The notes below the pieces were generated by a model, which was not told where the DNA came from, ran no database searches, and saw only the letters and a program-made list of their open reading frames with translations. From positions 1 through 8,154 of the forward strand of contig JAHDII010000137.1 of assembly GCA_020630895.1 (NCBI GenBank): a stretch of DNA of 8,154 nucleotides. The letters are read 5' to 3'. This document shows, in pieces, positions 1 through 7,837 of this stretch; the first letter of the stretch is position 1; every line of letters begins with the position of its first letter. The position numbers and the translations under genes were made by a program. Source of the stretch: Saprospiraceae bacterium (GTDB taxonomy: Bacteria; Bacteroidota; Bacteroidia; Chitinophagales; Saprospiraceae).

Positions 1-2050
1 TTCTTTTAACATCTTTTCCGCTTAAATCGGTTCTTGGATCGGGTTCTGTATATCCTGCTTTTTGAGCTTCTTTAACAATATCATAAAAAGAAGTTTCTTT
101 TGTAAAAGAATTAAAAATAAAAGAAAGAGATCCAGATAAAACTCCTTCAATTTTTATAATTTGATCTCCACTATTTATTAAATCATTTAATGTTGAAATT
201 ACAGGAAGCCCTGCACCAACATTTGTTTCATACATAAAATTGACGTTTCTTAATTGAGCAATATTTTTTAATCTTTGATATTGTAAATAACTTGAAGAAA
301 CAGCAATTTTATTAGGTGTAGAAATAGAAATACTACTATCTAAAATAGATTCATAAAAAGCACTAACGTCTTCACTAGCTGTATTATCTAAAAAAATAGA
401 ATTTTGCAAATTTAAATGTTTCATTTTTTGAATAAAATCAGCAATAGAATTTTTATTTTCTCCATTATTTATCAATTCATTTTTCCAATCATTTAAATCT
501 ATTCCATTTTCATGAAATAACATTTTTTTACTATTGGCTAAACCTACTATTTTAATTTCTAAAGATTGTTTTTCTAATAAATATTGTGCTTGTTTTTTAA
601 TTTGTTCAATAAGTGTTCCTCCAATTAATCCTACACCAATCATAAATAAATGTAAAGATTTTGTATGAGATAAAAAGAAAGCTTCGTGCATTGCATTTAA
701 TGCTTTTCGTTCATCTTCTTTTTTTACAACGGTAGAAATATTTAATTCAGAAGAGCCTTGAGCAATGGCAATAATATTCACTCCATTTTTTCCTAAAGCA
801 TTGAATAATTGTCCTGCTACGCCTGGGCGATACCTCATATTTTCACCAACAACAGCTACAACAGATAAATCGTTTTCTATTTTTACAGGTTCAATTAAAC
901 CATTTAATTTTTCAAACTCAAATTCTGAATGAATGGCATTTACAGCAGCATCTGTTTGTTGAGGTTGAATAGCAAAAGTAATAGAGTGTTCAGATGAACC
1001 TTGTGTAATTAAAATAATATTGACTTTTGCCCTTCCTAATGCTCCAAATAATCGAGCAGAAATACCTGAAACGCCTACTAAACCGCTTCCTTGTAAAGTC
1101 AATAAAGAAATGCCACTAATTGATGTAACGCCTTTTATAGGTAATTCTCCATCATCTTTTTTTTCAGATACTAATGTTCCTTCAAAATTAGGATTAAAAG
1201 TATTTTTTATATACAGAGGAATATTTTTTTGTAAGGCAGGTTGAAGCGTTGGAGGATAAATTACTTTTGCTCCAAAATGAGACATTTCCATAGCTTCGGA
1301 ATAAGTCATAGAAGGAATGGTAAATGCTTTAGGTACTTTTCTTGGATCTGCGGTCATAACGCCATCTACATCTGTCCAAATTTCAATAGCTTTGGCATTT
1401 AGTCCTGCGGCAAAAATAGAGCAAGTATAATCTGAGCCACCTCGTCCTAATGTGGTAGTAATTCCGTTATGTGTTTGTCCTATAAATCCTGTTATAATTT
1501 GAATTTCTGTATTTTCTTGAAAATATTTTTGAATATTTTGATATGAATTTTTAAAATCTACTTTTGCTGCATTAAATTCACTTCCTGTGCGAATTACTTT
1601 TCTAGCATCTAAATATTTAGATTGAATTCCTTCTTCTTTCATGGCATGAGAAATAATATATGCCGAATTTCTTTCACCAAAAGAAAGAACATGATCTAAT
1701 GTTCTAGGAGAAACTTCTCCTAAAAGAGAAATTCCTAATAATAAATTTTCAAGGTCTTGATGATTTTCTTTGAGATCTTCTAATATTTTTTTTTGATGAG
1801 AAGGATGAATTAATGCTTCTACTGTTGCAATATGTCTTTCTCTAAAGGCTTGTAATTTTTCTTTGAATTGTTCATTTCCTTGTTCTGCGAGTTGGCACAT
1901 TTCAATCAGAGCATCTGTAACACCTCCAAAAGCGGAAAAAACGACGGTAAATTTTTCTCCTTTAGAATAATAATTTTTAAGGATATGAATGATTTGTTTT
2001 ATCCTTTCGGGTTGAGCAACGGATGAACCTCCAAATTTAAGTACTTTCAT
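1..2050 (-). CDS. thrA: Bifunctional aspartokinase / homoserine dehydrogenase (3' end beyond window)
   Basis: This cytoplasmic enzyme phosphorylates aspartate (first step of the aspartate pathway) and reduces aspartate semialdehyde to homoserine, the precursor of threonine and methionine. I read 683 codons without a stop; E. coli ThrA is 820 residues, so about 130 C-terminal residues are missing. The kinase domain comes first: KFGGSSV (5-11), SFGER (123-127), GRGGSDYT (202-209), WTDVDGVMTADPR (225-237) and a FGAKV element (259-263). Two ACT regulatory domains follow at about 308-375 and 393-460, suggesting feedback control by an end product such as threonine. The dehydrogenase begins with the NAD(P)-binding loop GVGLIGG (472-478), then TPNK (578-581, likely catalytic lysine 581), NVGAGLP (610-616) and GYTEPDPR (666-673). 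E669 and D680 have the spacing of the homoserine-binding E208 and D219 of yeast homoserine dehydrogenase. The start at 2050 is fixed by the canonical MKVLKFGG opening. It lies 92 bases after the channel gene. Confidence 0.97.
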   Translation of the reverse strand, partial: MKVLKFGGSSVAQPERIKQIIHILKNYYSKGEKFTVVFSAFGGVTDALIEMCQLAEQGNEQFKEKLQAFRERHIATVEALIHPSHQKKILEDLKENHQDLENLLLGISLLGEVSPRTLDHVLSFGERNSAYIISHAMKEEGIQSKYLDARKVIRTGSEFNAAKVDFKNSYQNIQKYFQENTEIQIITGFIGQTHNGITTTLGRGGSDYTCSIFAAGLNAKAIEIWTDVDGVMTADPRKVPKAFTIPSMTYSEAMEMSHFGAKVIYPPTLQPALQKNIPLYIKNTFNPNFEGTLVSEKKDDGELPIKGVTSISGISLLTLQGSGLVGVSGISARLFGALGRAKVNIILITQGSSEHSITFAIQPQQTDAAVNAIHSEFEFEKLNGLIEPVKIENDLSVVAVVGENMRYRPGVAGQLFNALGKNGVNIIAIAQGSSELNISTVVKKEDERKALNAMHEAFFLSHTKSLHLFMIGVGLIGGTLIEQIKKQAQYLLEKQSLEIKIVGLANSKKMLFHENGIDLNDWKNELINNGENKNSIADFIQKMKHLNLQNSIFLDNTASEDVSAFYESILDSSISISTPNKIAVSSSYLQYQRLKNIAQLRNVNFMYETNVGAGLPVISTLNDLINSGDQIIKIEGVLSGSLSFIFNSFTKETSFYDIVKEAQKAGYTEPDPRTDLSGKDVKR

Positions 2051-2087
2051 TTTGAGTTAACTTAATTTCTAAACAAAAACAATATTA

Positions 2088-2106
2088 TAAATATTTGTAA
2101 TATTTA
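2088..2106. repeat. Perfect 8-bp inverted repeat in the thrA leader
   Basis: TAAATATT and AATATTTA form a perfect dyad around a 3-base spacer (TGT), 38-56 bases upstream of the thrA start and downstream of its candidate -7 element. It could be an operator or a weak AU-only hairpin in the leader. The leader contains no ATG on the thrA strand, so a classical thr leader-peptide attenuator starting at ATG is not visible. In sequence this AT-rich, chance is a serious alternative. Confidence 0.35.
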
Positions 2107-2123
2107 GATAGCAAAAATGATGA

Positions 2124-2131
2124 CAAAAATA
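2124..2131 (-). promoter_or_regulatory. Candidate -7 promoter element upstream of thrA
   Basis: On the minus strand this reads TATTTTTG, an exact match to the Bacteroidota -7 consensus TAnnTTTG. It lies about 70 bases before the thrA start, in the gap after the channel gene. I see no convincing -33 TTTG/TTG box at the expected spacing, and such 8-mers arise easily by chance in AT-rich DNA. thrA may therefore depend partly or wholly on upstream transcription. Confidence 0.3.
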
Positions 2132-2142
2132 AAATAGAAAGC

Positions 2143-3525
2143 TTATTCTGATGAATTATTTTCTTTTCCTTGCCAAATAACACGTTGCGGAAAAGGAATT
2201 TCAATATTTTGTTTTCTAAATTCTTCATCAATTTGGAAACGTAAATCACTTTTAACCGCTTCTATTCTCCATAAATTTTTAGACCAAAAAAGAAGTTCAA
2301 AATTTAAAGATGAATCGGCAAAATCTACAAACCAAACCGTTGGTGCAGGTCTATTTAATACATTGGTATTTTCTTTAGCCACTTTTAATAAAGATTCTTT
2401 AACTAATTGGGTATCGGAACCATAAGCTACTCCAATTGAAATTTTAAATCTTACTTTATCATCATTATGACTCCAATTAATAATATTTTCGCCTATAAAT
2501 TTAGAATTAGGAACAATGATAGAAATATTATCTCTAACTTGTAAGGAAGATGTTCTAATTCCTATTTTAGTTACTGTACCTATTGTTCCTCCTGCAATTT
2601 CTACAATATCGCCAACTTCAATGGTTCTTTCAAATAATAAAATAATACCAGAAATAAGATCATTAAATGTTTGTTGTAAACCTAAACCAATGCCCACCAT
2701 TAAGGCTGCGGCACCACCTAATAAAATACTTAAATTAACATGAAGGCTATTTTGTAATGCAAATAAAACAGCAATTACATAAATAACATATTTTAATATT
2801 TGATTAATAGCAAATTGACTCCCTTCATCTACATTTGATGTTTTATAATAGGAATATAAAATAACATTAGTGATAATCCATACAAACAACCGAGCTACAA
2901 GAATAATTAGAAGGGCTTGTAAAATATTAGAAATAGAAAAATGTCCTCCATCTTCAAAAGTATAAAAATCATAGTCTAAATTAAAACTATTGACTATCAA
3001 TATAACGGCTATAGCATATACGACATATTGTATAGTTGAAGTGGCTTTTGCTCTTGGATCTTTAGGTTGTTGATACGTTTTTTTTGTGATTTCTTGTTCA
3101 CTAGATTCTCTACTATCAAAATATTTATCTATTAAAATTCTAGAAACAATCCAATCAAATAATTGAGCTATTTTAAATACAATAAAAGCATAAAAGAAAA
3201 GAGAAAGGTGTAGTTCTATTAATCCTTTTTGTCCATAAAATTCATAGAACGTAATATCTAATTTTAATATTTTAAGAACACTAACTATGGTAATAAATAA
3301 GACTAAATATCGAAGAATTGATCTGAGTTTTCTTTTATCTTTTTCTTCAATAATATCTTTTGTTTGAAGTTTTTGAAGCAGTTTTCCAGAGACAATACGC
3401 AAAAAGGCTAAAGCAATTAAAATAGCTATTGCGACATATACAATAGAGCGTACAGTAAGAAAATAACCTGCTATATCCCAGCCAATTTCTAAGAAATCTT
3501 CCAATCGTGAGAGCCATTCTTGCAT
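2143..3525 (-). CDS. MscS-family mechanosensitive ion channel with extra N-terminal membrane helices
   Basis: This inner-membrane channel probably opens under membrane tension to release solutes during hypo-osmotic shock. The C-terminal half is a typical MscS core. The pore helix is at about 265-292 (ILLGGAAALMVGIGLGLQQ, then NDLISGIIL), and the beta domain opens with FERTIEVGDIVEI (298-310). It is followed by GTIGTV, the segment IIVPNSKFIGENIINWS (336-352) and a C-terminal alpha/beta part ending in IEIPFPQ (441-447), matching the ISFPYPQ region of E. coli MscS. At 460 residues it is much longer than E. coli MscS (286). The extra N-terminal part contains about six hydrophobic segments (roughly 26-45, 70-88, 105-127, 165-182, 199-220, 244-262). 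Two blocks (about 68-140 and 162-230) look like duplicated helix pairs, each with an LDxxFYxF motif. The start at 3525 gives the longest frame. The gene lies 57 bases after uvrB and 92 before thrA, so co-transcription is possible. Confidence 0.93.
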   Translation of the reverse strand: MQEWLSRLEDFLEIGWDIAGYFLTVRSIVYVAIAILIALAFLRIVSGKLLQKLQTKDIIEEKDKRKLRSILRYLVLFITIVSVLKILKLDITFYEFYGQKGLIELHLSLFFYAFIVFKIAQLFDWIVSRILIDKYFDSRESSEQEITKKTYQQPKDPRAKATSTIQYVVYAIAVILIVNSFNLDYDFYTFEDGGHFSISNILQALLIILVARLFVWIITNVILYSYYKTSNVDEGSQFAINQILKYVIYVIAVLFALQNSLHVNLSILLGGAAALMVGIGLGLQQTFNDLISGIILLFERTIEVGDIVEIAGGTIGTVTKIGIRTSSLQVRDNISIIVPNSKFIGENIINWSHNDDKVRFKISIGVAYGSDTQLVKESLLKVAKENTNVLNRPAPTVWFVDFADSSLNFELLFWSKNLWRIEAVKSDLRFQIDEEFRKQNIEIPFPQRVIWQGKENNSSE

Positions 3526-3556
3526 TTGTATGTTCTATTATTTTTTTAGAAGAGTA

Positions 3557-3564
3557 CAAAAGTA
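3557..3564 (-). promoter_or_regulatory. Candidate -7 promoter element upstream of the MscS-type gene
   Basis: The minus strand reads TACTTTTG, exactly matching TAnnTTTG, between the uvrB stop and the channel-gene start and about 31 bases before that start. The position suits a promoter that would uncouple the channel gene from uvrB. No clear -33 box is visible in the end of uvrB, so confidence is modest. Confidence 0.35.
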
Positions 3565-3582
3565 AGAATTTTTAAATTTTCT

Positions 3583-5604
3583 TTATTGGAATTTATCTTT
3601 TAATTTTTTCTTGAGAGCCATCATTTCATCTCTAAACTGAGCAGCAGAAATAAAATCTAAATCTTTAGCCGCAGCTTTCATTTTTTTCTCTGTTTCTACA
3701 ATCATCTTTTCTAGTTGTTCTCTATTCGCATAATTCAAAATAGGATCTGCTGCTAAATTGATTTCATCTGGTTCAACATAATAGCTTTCTTCTCCACGAA
3801 TGGAAAGAATCGATTCTTGATCTTTGATTTCTTCTGAAGACTTGGTTACTGTTCTAGGAATAATTCCATGTTCTTGATTATACGCCATTTGTTTAGCTCT
3901 TCTTCGATTGGTTTCATATATGGTGTTTTGCATAGATTTAGTCATTTTATCAGCATACATAATGACTTGTCCATTGACATTTCTAGCAGCACGCCCAGCA
4001 GTTTGAGTTAAAGATTTTTCATTTCTTAAAAAGCCTTCTTTATCTGCATCTAAAATAGCAACTAAAGATACTTCTGGTAAATCTAAGCCTTCTCTTAATA
4101 AATTGACACCAATCAAAACATCGAAAACTCCTAAACGTAAATCTCTCAAAATTTCTACACGTTCCATGGTATCAATTTCAGAATGAATGTATTTACATTT
4201 GATATTCAATTCAGACATATACCGTGCAAGTTCTTCAGACATACGTTTTGTAAGTGTTGTAACTAAAACACGTTCTTTTTTTTCTATTCTTTCATCAATT
4301 TCAGCTAATAGATCATCAATTTGATTGGTACTAGGACGAACATCAATTGGAGGATCTAATAAACCTGTAGGGCGAACAATTTGCTCTACTACTAAACCTT
4401 CTGTTTTTTCTAATTCATAATTAGAGGGTGTAGCACTTACATAAATAATTTGATTCGTTAATGTTTCAAATTCTTCAAAATTAAGAGGTCGATTATCTAG
4501 AGCGGAAGGTAATCGAAAGCCCCAATTCACTAAATTCATTTTTCTAGCTCTATCTCCGCCCCACATTCCTCTTACTTGAGGTAAGGTTACATGACTTTCA
4601 TCAATAAACATTAAATAATCATCAGGAAAATAATCTAATAAGCAAAACGGACGAGTTCCTGGTTTTCGACCATCAAAAAAACGAGAATAATTTTCTACAC
4701 CAGAACAATAACCTAATTCTCGAAGCATTTCTAAATCAAAAGTGACTCTTTCTTTAATTCTTTTAGCCTCTAAAATTCGACCTTCTCTATCAAAATATTT
4801 TTCTTGTGCATGAAGTTCATCTTCAATATCACGAATAATAGATTTCATTTTATCTTTAGGAGCAATGTATAAATTAGCAGGAAAAATAGCGGCGTGTTCT
4901 AAGCTCTTAACTCTTTTTCCTGAAGCCAATTCTATTTGTTCAATATCTTCAATTTCATCACCCCAAAAAGTAATTCTATAACCATAATCTACATAAGGTA
5001 AATGGACATCAACAGTATCTCCTTTTACTCGAAAAGTTCCCCTTGATAAATCTTCAGATCGAGAATATAAAATTTCTGTTAACTGATATAAAAAATGATT
5101 TCTAGATAGTGTTGCTCCTTTGCTTAATCGAATAATTCCAGATTGATAATCTTCTGGATTTCCCATACCATAAATACAAGAAACGGAAGCGACTACAATA
5201 ATATCTCTTCTTCCTGATAAAATAGATGAAGTAGCTCTTAAACGCAATTTATCTACTTCTTCATTAATTAATAAATCTTTTTCTATAAAAGTATCTGTAA
5301 CAGATACATAAGCTTCTGGTTGATAATAATCATAATATGATACAAAATATTCTACTGCATTTTCTGGGAAAAATTGGCTAAACTCTGAATATAATTGTGC
5401 CGTAAGTGTTTTATTATGAGTTAAAATTAAAGTAGGTCGATTGAGTTGTTGAATTACATTTGCCATTGTAAATGTCTTTCCAGAACCTGTTACTCCTAAC
5501 AAACATTGAAATTTATCTCCATTATTAACTCCTTCAATTAATTCTTCTATGGCTTGAGGTTGATCTCCTGTAGGAGTATAAGGTGCTATAAGTTTAAAAG
5601 ACAT
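3583..5604 (-). CDS. uvrB: UvrABC system protein B (excinuclease subunit)
   Basis: UvrB is the damage-verifying, ATP-dependent helicase-like core of cytoplasmic nucleotide excision repair. It receives DNA from UvrA and recruits UvrC for the dual incision. The 673-residue length equals that of E. coli UvrB, and the protein appears complete. The Walker A motif is GVTGSGKT (37-44). The DNA-clamping beta-hairpin region contains YYDYYQPEAYV (90-100). The Walker B/DEAD-type box is DESH (335-338), followed by LPQVRGM (341-347) and GFRLPSALDNRPL (362-374). Helicase motif V is GVNLLREGLDLPE (499-511) and motif VI is QTAGRAAR (534-541), including the arginine finger. The C-terminal UVR domain (about 629-664), which contacts UvrA and UvrC, is present. 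The start at 5604 gives the usual MSFKLIAPYTPTGDQPQAI opening. It lies only 7 bases after the stop of the upstream lipoprotein gene, so the two are almost certainly co-transcribed. Confidence 0.98.
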   Translation of the reverse strand: MSFKLIAPYTPTGDQPQAIEELIEGVNNGDKFQCLLGVTGSGKTFTMANVIQQLNRPTLILTHNKTLTAQLYSEFSQFFPENAVEYFVSYYDYYQPEAYVSVTDTFIEKDLLINEEVDKLRLRATSSILSGRRDIIVVASVSCIYGMGNPEDYQSGIIRLSKGATLSRNHFLYQLTEILYSRSEDLSRGTFRVKGDTVDVHLPYVDYGYRITFWGDEIEDIEQIELASGKRVKSLEHAAIFPANLYIAPKDKMKSIIRDIEDELHAQEKYFDREGRILEAKRIKERVTFDLEMLRELGYCSGVENYSRFFDGRKPGTRPFCLLDYFPDDYLMFIDESHVTLPQVRGMWGGDRARKMNLVNWGFRLPSALDNRPLNFEEFETLTNQIIYVSATPSNYELEKTEGLVVEQIVRPTGLLDPPIDVRPSTNQIDDLLAEIDERIEKKERVLVTTLTKRMSEELARYMSELNIKCKYIHSEIDTMERVEILRDLRLGVFDVLIGVNLLREGLDLPEVSLVAILDADKEGFLRNEKSLTQTAGRAARNVNGQVIMYADKMTKSMQNTIYETNRRRAKQMAYNQEHGIIPRTVTKSSEEIKDQESILSIRGEESYYVEPDEINLAADPILNYANREQLEKMIVETEKKMKAAAKDLDFISAAQFRDEMMALKKKLKDKFQ

Positions 5605-5611
5605 TCTATAA

Positions 5612-6376
5612 TTATTTTATAATAGGTGTAATATCGACTTCTTGTTCCCAAAATGAATTTGCCATTTTTTCAAATGTATTAAAATCATAAATATCAAAAA
5701 GAGAATATTCTACACTTGAATTTGCTATTTTATATTGTCTAGAAATCAATCCTATATTTTTAGCATAAATTTCTTTTGTAACCGTTGTATTATCAAAATC
5801 TCCTTTTTGAGGATGAGTAAATTGTCGAATTTCATTAGAGTGAAATATGATAGCAGGTATATCTTCATCTTTAAATGAATGAATGGTATCTGATATATAT
5901 TTTCGTTCCCTTTTAAATGTAATTTTTTCTTGTGGATCTGCTGGATCTAAAAAATTAAATTCTGTAACTAATACTCCTCCTTCTTTATGAACATCAAAAA
6001 GAAAAACATTGTTTTTTTGGATCTTTGCTTTTTGAATATTTTGTTCTCCCCCAGGATTTAGAAAAAAATAATCTAAAACTAAAACTCCGTTACTTACAAC
6101 TTCATTTTTTACATATTGTCTATTAATAAAATTATTATCATAATAATTACTCACTAAAAATAATCCTGTATCTGTTTCTATTCCTTGATGATACCAATAT
6201 TCAGGAGGTAATGTATCATTTCCTACGGCTCTATATTCGTATATTTTTCCTTTTTTTAATAATTCAGCTATGGGAAAATAATATTCTGAAATATTCTTCT
6301 TTTCTTTTTTTTCATTGCAACTTATCCAAGCACAACATAAAAAGAAAATTATAATTAAGATATTCAATACTTTCAT
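5612..6376 (-). CDS. Uncharacterised lipoprotein upstream of uvrB
   Basis: I do not recognise this 254-residue protein as a named family. It begins with a short basic region (MK), a hydrophobic stretch (about 4-18) and a cysteine at 20 in the context WISC-NEKKEKK. This looks like a signal peptidase II lipobox, although tryptophan at -3 is unusual. The mature protein should be a lipid-anchored envelope protein. The rest is rich in aromatic and charged residues with alternating beta-type patterns and no further membrane segment. Examples are KGKIYEYR (42-49), GLFLVSNYYD (71-80), GVLVLDYFFLNPGG (97-110) and KNIGLISRQYKI (206-217). No enzymatic motif is visible. Its stop codon lies 7 bases before uvrB, and it is the first gene after a divergent promoter region, so it leads the uvrB transcript. 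Whether this reflects a role in repair or stress, or simply gene order, cannot be told from the sequence. Confidence 0.85.
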   Translation of the reverse strand: MKVLNILIIIFFLCCAWISCNEKKEKKNISEYYFPIAELLKKGKIYEYRAVGNDTLPPEYWYHQGIETDTGLFLVSNYYDNNFINRQYVKNEVVSNGVLVLDYFFLNPGGEQNIQKAKIQKNNVFLFDVHKEGGVLVTEFNFLDPADPQEKITFKRERKYISDTIHSFKDEDIPAIIFHSNEIRQFTHPQKGDFDNTTVTKEIYAKNIGLISRQYKIANSSVEYSLFDIYDFNTFEKMANSFWEQEVDITPIIK

Positions 6377-6408
6377 GATGAATCAGTTAAATTAAAATAG
6401 TCAGGCTA

Positions 6409-6416
6409 CAAATATA
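6409..6416 (-). promoter_or_regulatory. -7 promoter element for the lipoprotein-uvrB transcript
   Basis: The minus strand reads TATATTTG, an exact match to the Bacteroidota -7 consensus TAnnTTTG, 32 bases before the lipoprotein start. This would give a leader of about 25 nucleotides. A TTATG sequence lies 17 bases further upstream (6434-6438) and a TTG lies 26 bases upstream (6443-6445). Neither is a perfect -33 box. It is the best-placed promoter candidate in the window. Confidence 0.5.
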
Positions 6417-6482
6417 CATTGTAAACCCTTATTCATAACTTACAATTATTAAATGCGATTAGTTTATTAGATAAAATATATC

Positions 6483-6515
6483 TTTTTTGGTAGTGATTCA
6501 TTAAATTGCATTTTG
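6483..6515 (+). promoter_or_regulatory. Possible promoter for the T9SS esterase gene
   Basis: TTTTTTG (6483-6489) resembles the Bacteroidota -33 box. It is followed after 17 bases by TGCATTTTG (6507-6515), which resembles TAnnTTTG with one or two deviations. It lies 33 bases before the start codon in the divergent intergenic region. The match is imperfect and rests on eye only. Confidence 0.3.
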
Positions 6516-6547
6516 AAAATTATTTTTAATACTATAATTCATTATTT

Positions 6548-7804
6548 ATGAAACATATCATTTTTACAATTATTAGCTTTATATGTGTCCAATCTTTTTC
6601 TTATGCTCAAGGTTGCGATGGTTTTCGATATCTCAATGATATTGCTACTTCAACAAGTATGGAAACGGTACAGTTTGGGCAAAATCTTGATGTTTTAGGA
6701 AATACTCAAGATCTATTCATGGATATATATACGCCAGATGGAGATGTTGAAACGAATCGTCCTGTTATTATTTTTGCTTATGGAGGTAGCTTTGTTGGAG
6801 GGAATAGAGAAGATATGGCAGGGTATTGTCAAATCTATGCAAGAAAAGGTTATGTAACTGTATCCATAGATTACAGACTATATAATTTAGCTTTAGGAAT
6901 TCCTGATTCTTTAGGAATGATGGATGTAGTTGTAAAAGCTGTTTCTGATATGAAAGGTGCAATTAGGTGGCTAAGAAAAGATGCTATTGATGGAGGAAAC
7001 ACCTATAATATTGATCCTAATAAAATTTATGTTGGCGGTTTATCTGCTGGAGCAATTACAGCATTACATACAGCTTATATTACACCTAATACAAGTGATG
7101 GCATTTTGCCAGATTATATTCAAACAATTATAGATAATAATGGAGGTATTGATGGAGATACAGATTTACCTGGAGACTCTAATATAGGATATTCTTCTTC
7201 TACACAAGCAGTTGTAAATATGTCTGGAGCATTACATCGTGCGAATTTTTTAGAAGCAGGAGGACCTCCTGTAGTGAGTGCTCATGGAGATCAAGATGGA
7301 ACTGTTCCTTATGGTTTTGGTTCAGCAGTAGTTTTTGGAATACCTATTGCTACTCTTCAAGGAAGTAGTATGGTTCATGCTAGAGCAGTAGAACAAAGTG
7401 TAGTTACAGAACTATATACTGTTGTAGGGGGAGGACATACTGATTTTTATTGGTCTTCTCCTCACGAAGAAAATATCGAAACTACAATTTTAAATTTTTT
7501 GCATACTAATGTTACTTGTGAAGGTGTTGTTGATAATACGAATATAGAGGATGTCAGTCATGCTATTAAAATTTATCCTACTCCAGCAGATGCAGCAGTA
7601 AATATTACTACAAGTAATTTGAATGAAACTTATACAATTAAAATTTTAGATATTACAGGTAAAGAAATTAGAACCATTTCTGATATTAATGAAAATGTAT
7701 ATTCTTTAAAAAGAGATAATTTGTCTTCAGGAATGTATCATATCCATATTATTTTTGATAATGAAAAATTAGCTCCTGTGAATAAAAAAATAGTTTTTAA
7801 ATAA
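6548..7804 (+). CDS. Secreted alpha/beta-hydrolase (carboxylesterase-like) with T9SS type A sorting domain
   Basis: This is a predicted extracellular or cell-surface esterase; the substrate is unknown. A Sec signal peptide spans 1-20, with likely cleavage after SYA. The alpha/beta-hydrolase domain covers about 45-320. The nucleophile elbow is GLSAG (164-168), giving Ser166. The acid is probably Asp250 in HGDQDGTVPY (246-255), and the base is His297 in GGGHTDF. The oxyanion region reads YGGSF (78-82), with Tyr where HGGG-type esterases have His. It is followed by GG and then DYRLY (108-112), as in feruloyl or carboxyl esterase-like bacterial families. Residues 179-215 form an Asp/Gly-rich insertion that may be a lid or loop. 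Residues from about 338 to 418 (IKIYPTPADAAVNI, then ITGKEI and LSSGMYHIHI) match the T9SS type A C-terminal sorting domain, so export across the outer membrane by the Por machinery is expected. C23 and C324 could pair. It is divergent from the lipoprotein-uvrB block and followed by a strong terminator. Confidence 0.92.
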   Translation: MKHIIFTIISFICVQSFSYAQGCDGFRYLNDIATSTSMETVQFGQNLDVLGNTQDLFMDIYTPDGDVETNRPVIIFAYGGSFVGGNREDMAGYCQIYARKGYVTVSIDYRLYNLALGIPDSLGMMDVVVKAVSDMKGAIRWLRKDAIDGGNTYNIDPNKIYVGGLSAGAITALHTAYITPNTSDGILPDYIQTIIDNNGGIDGDTDLPGDSNIGYSSSTQAVVNMSGALHRANFLEAGGPPVVSAHGDQDGTVPYGFGSAVVFGIPIATLQGSSMVHARAVEQSVVTELYTVVGGGHTDFYWSSPHEENIETTILNFLHTNVTCEGVVDNTNIEDVSHAIKIYPTPADAAVNITTSNLNETYTIKILDITGKEIRTISDINENVYSLKRDNLSSGMYHIHIIFDNEKLAPVNKKIVFK

Positions 7805-7837
7805 AAACTATTCGTGATAATATCTGTTTACAATAGA

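Noticed and set aside
1020..1244. Open frame of 74 codons on the plus strand
   Set aside because: It lies antisense inside thrA, whose conserved aspartokinase/ACT coding on the minus strand fully explains the region; the translation has no recognisable features.
2516..2743. Open frame of 75 codons on the plus strand
   Set aside because: It is antisense to the conserved pore and beta-domain region of the MscS-type gene and looks like a shadow.
3347..3559. Open frame of 70 codons on the minus strand overlapping the start of the channel gene
   Set aside because: It overlaps the channel gene's N-terminal coding in another frame and covers its candidate promoter; the translation has no protein-like pattern of its own.
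3560..3590. Possible uvrB terminator (imperfect AAGAA...TTCTT dyad)
   Set aside because: The stem has central mismatches, no GC core and no clean T tract, so it does not support a terminator call.
6768..6962. Open frame of 64 codons on the minus strand
   Set aside because: It is antisense to the conserved oxyanion region of the hydrolase and is explained as a shadow.
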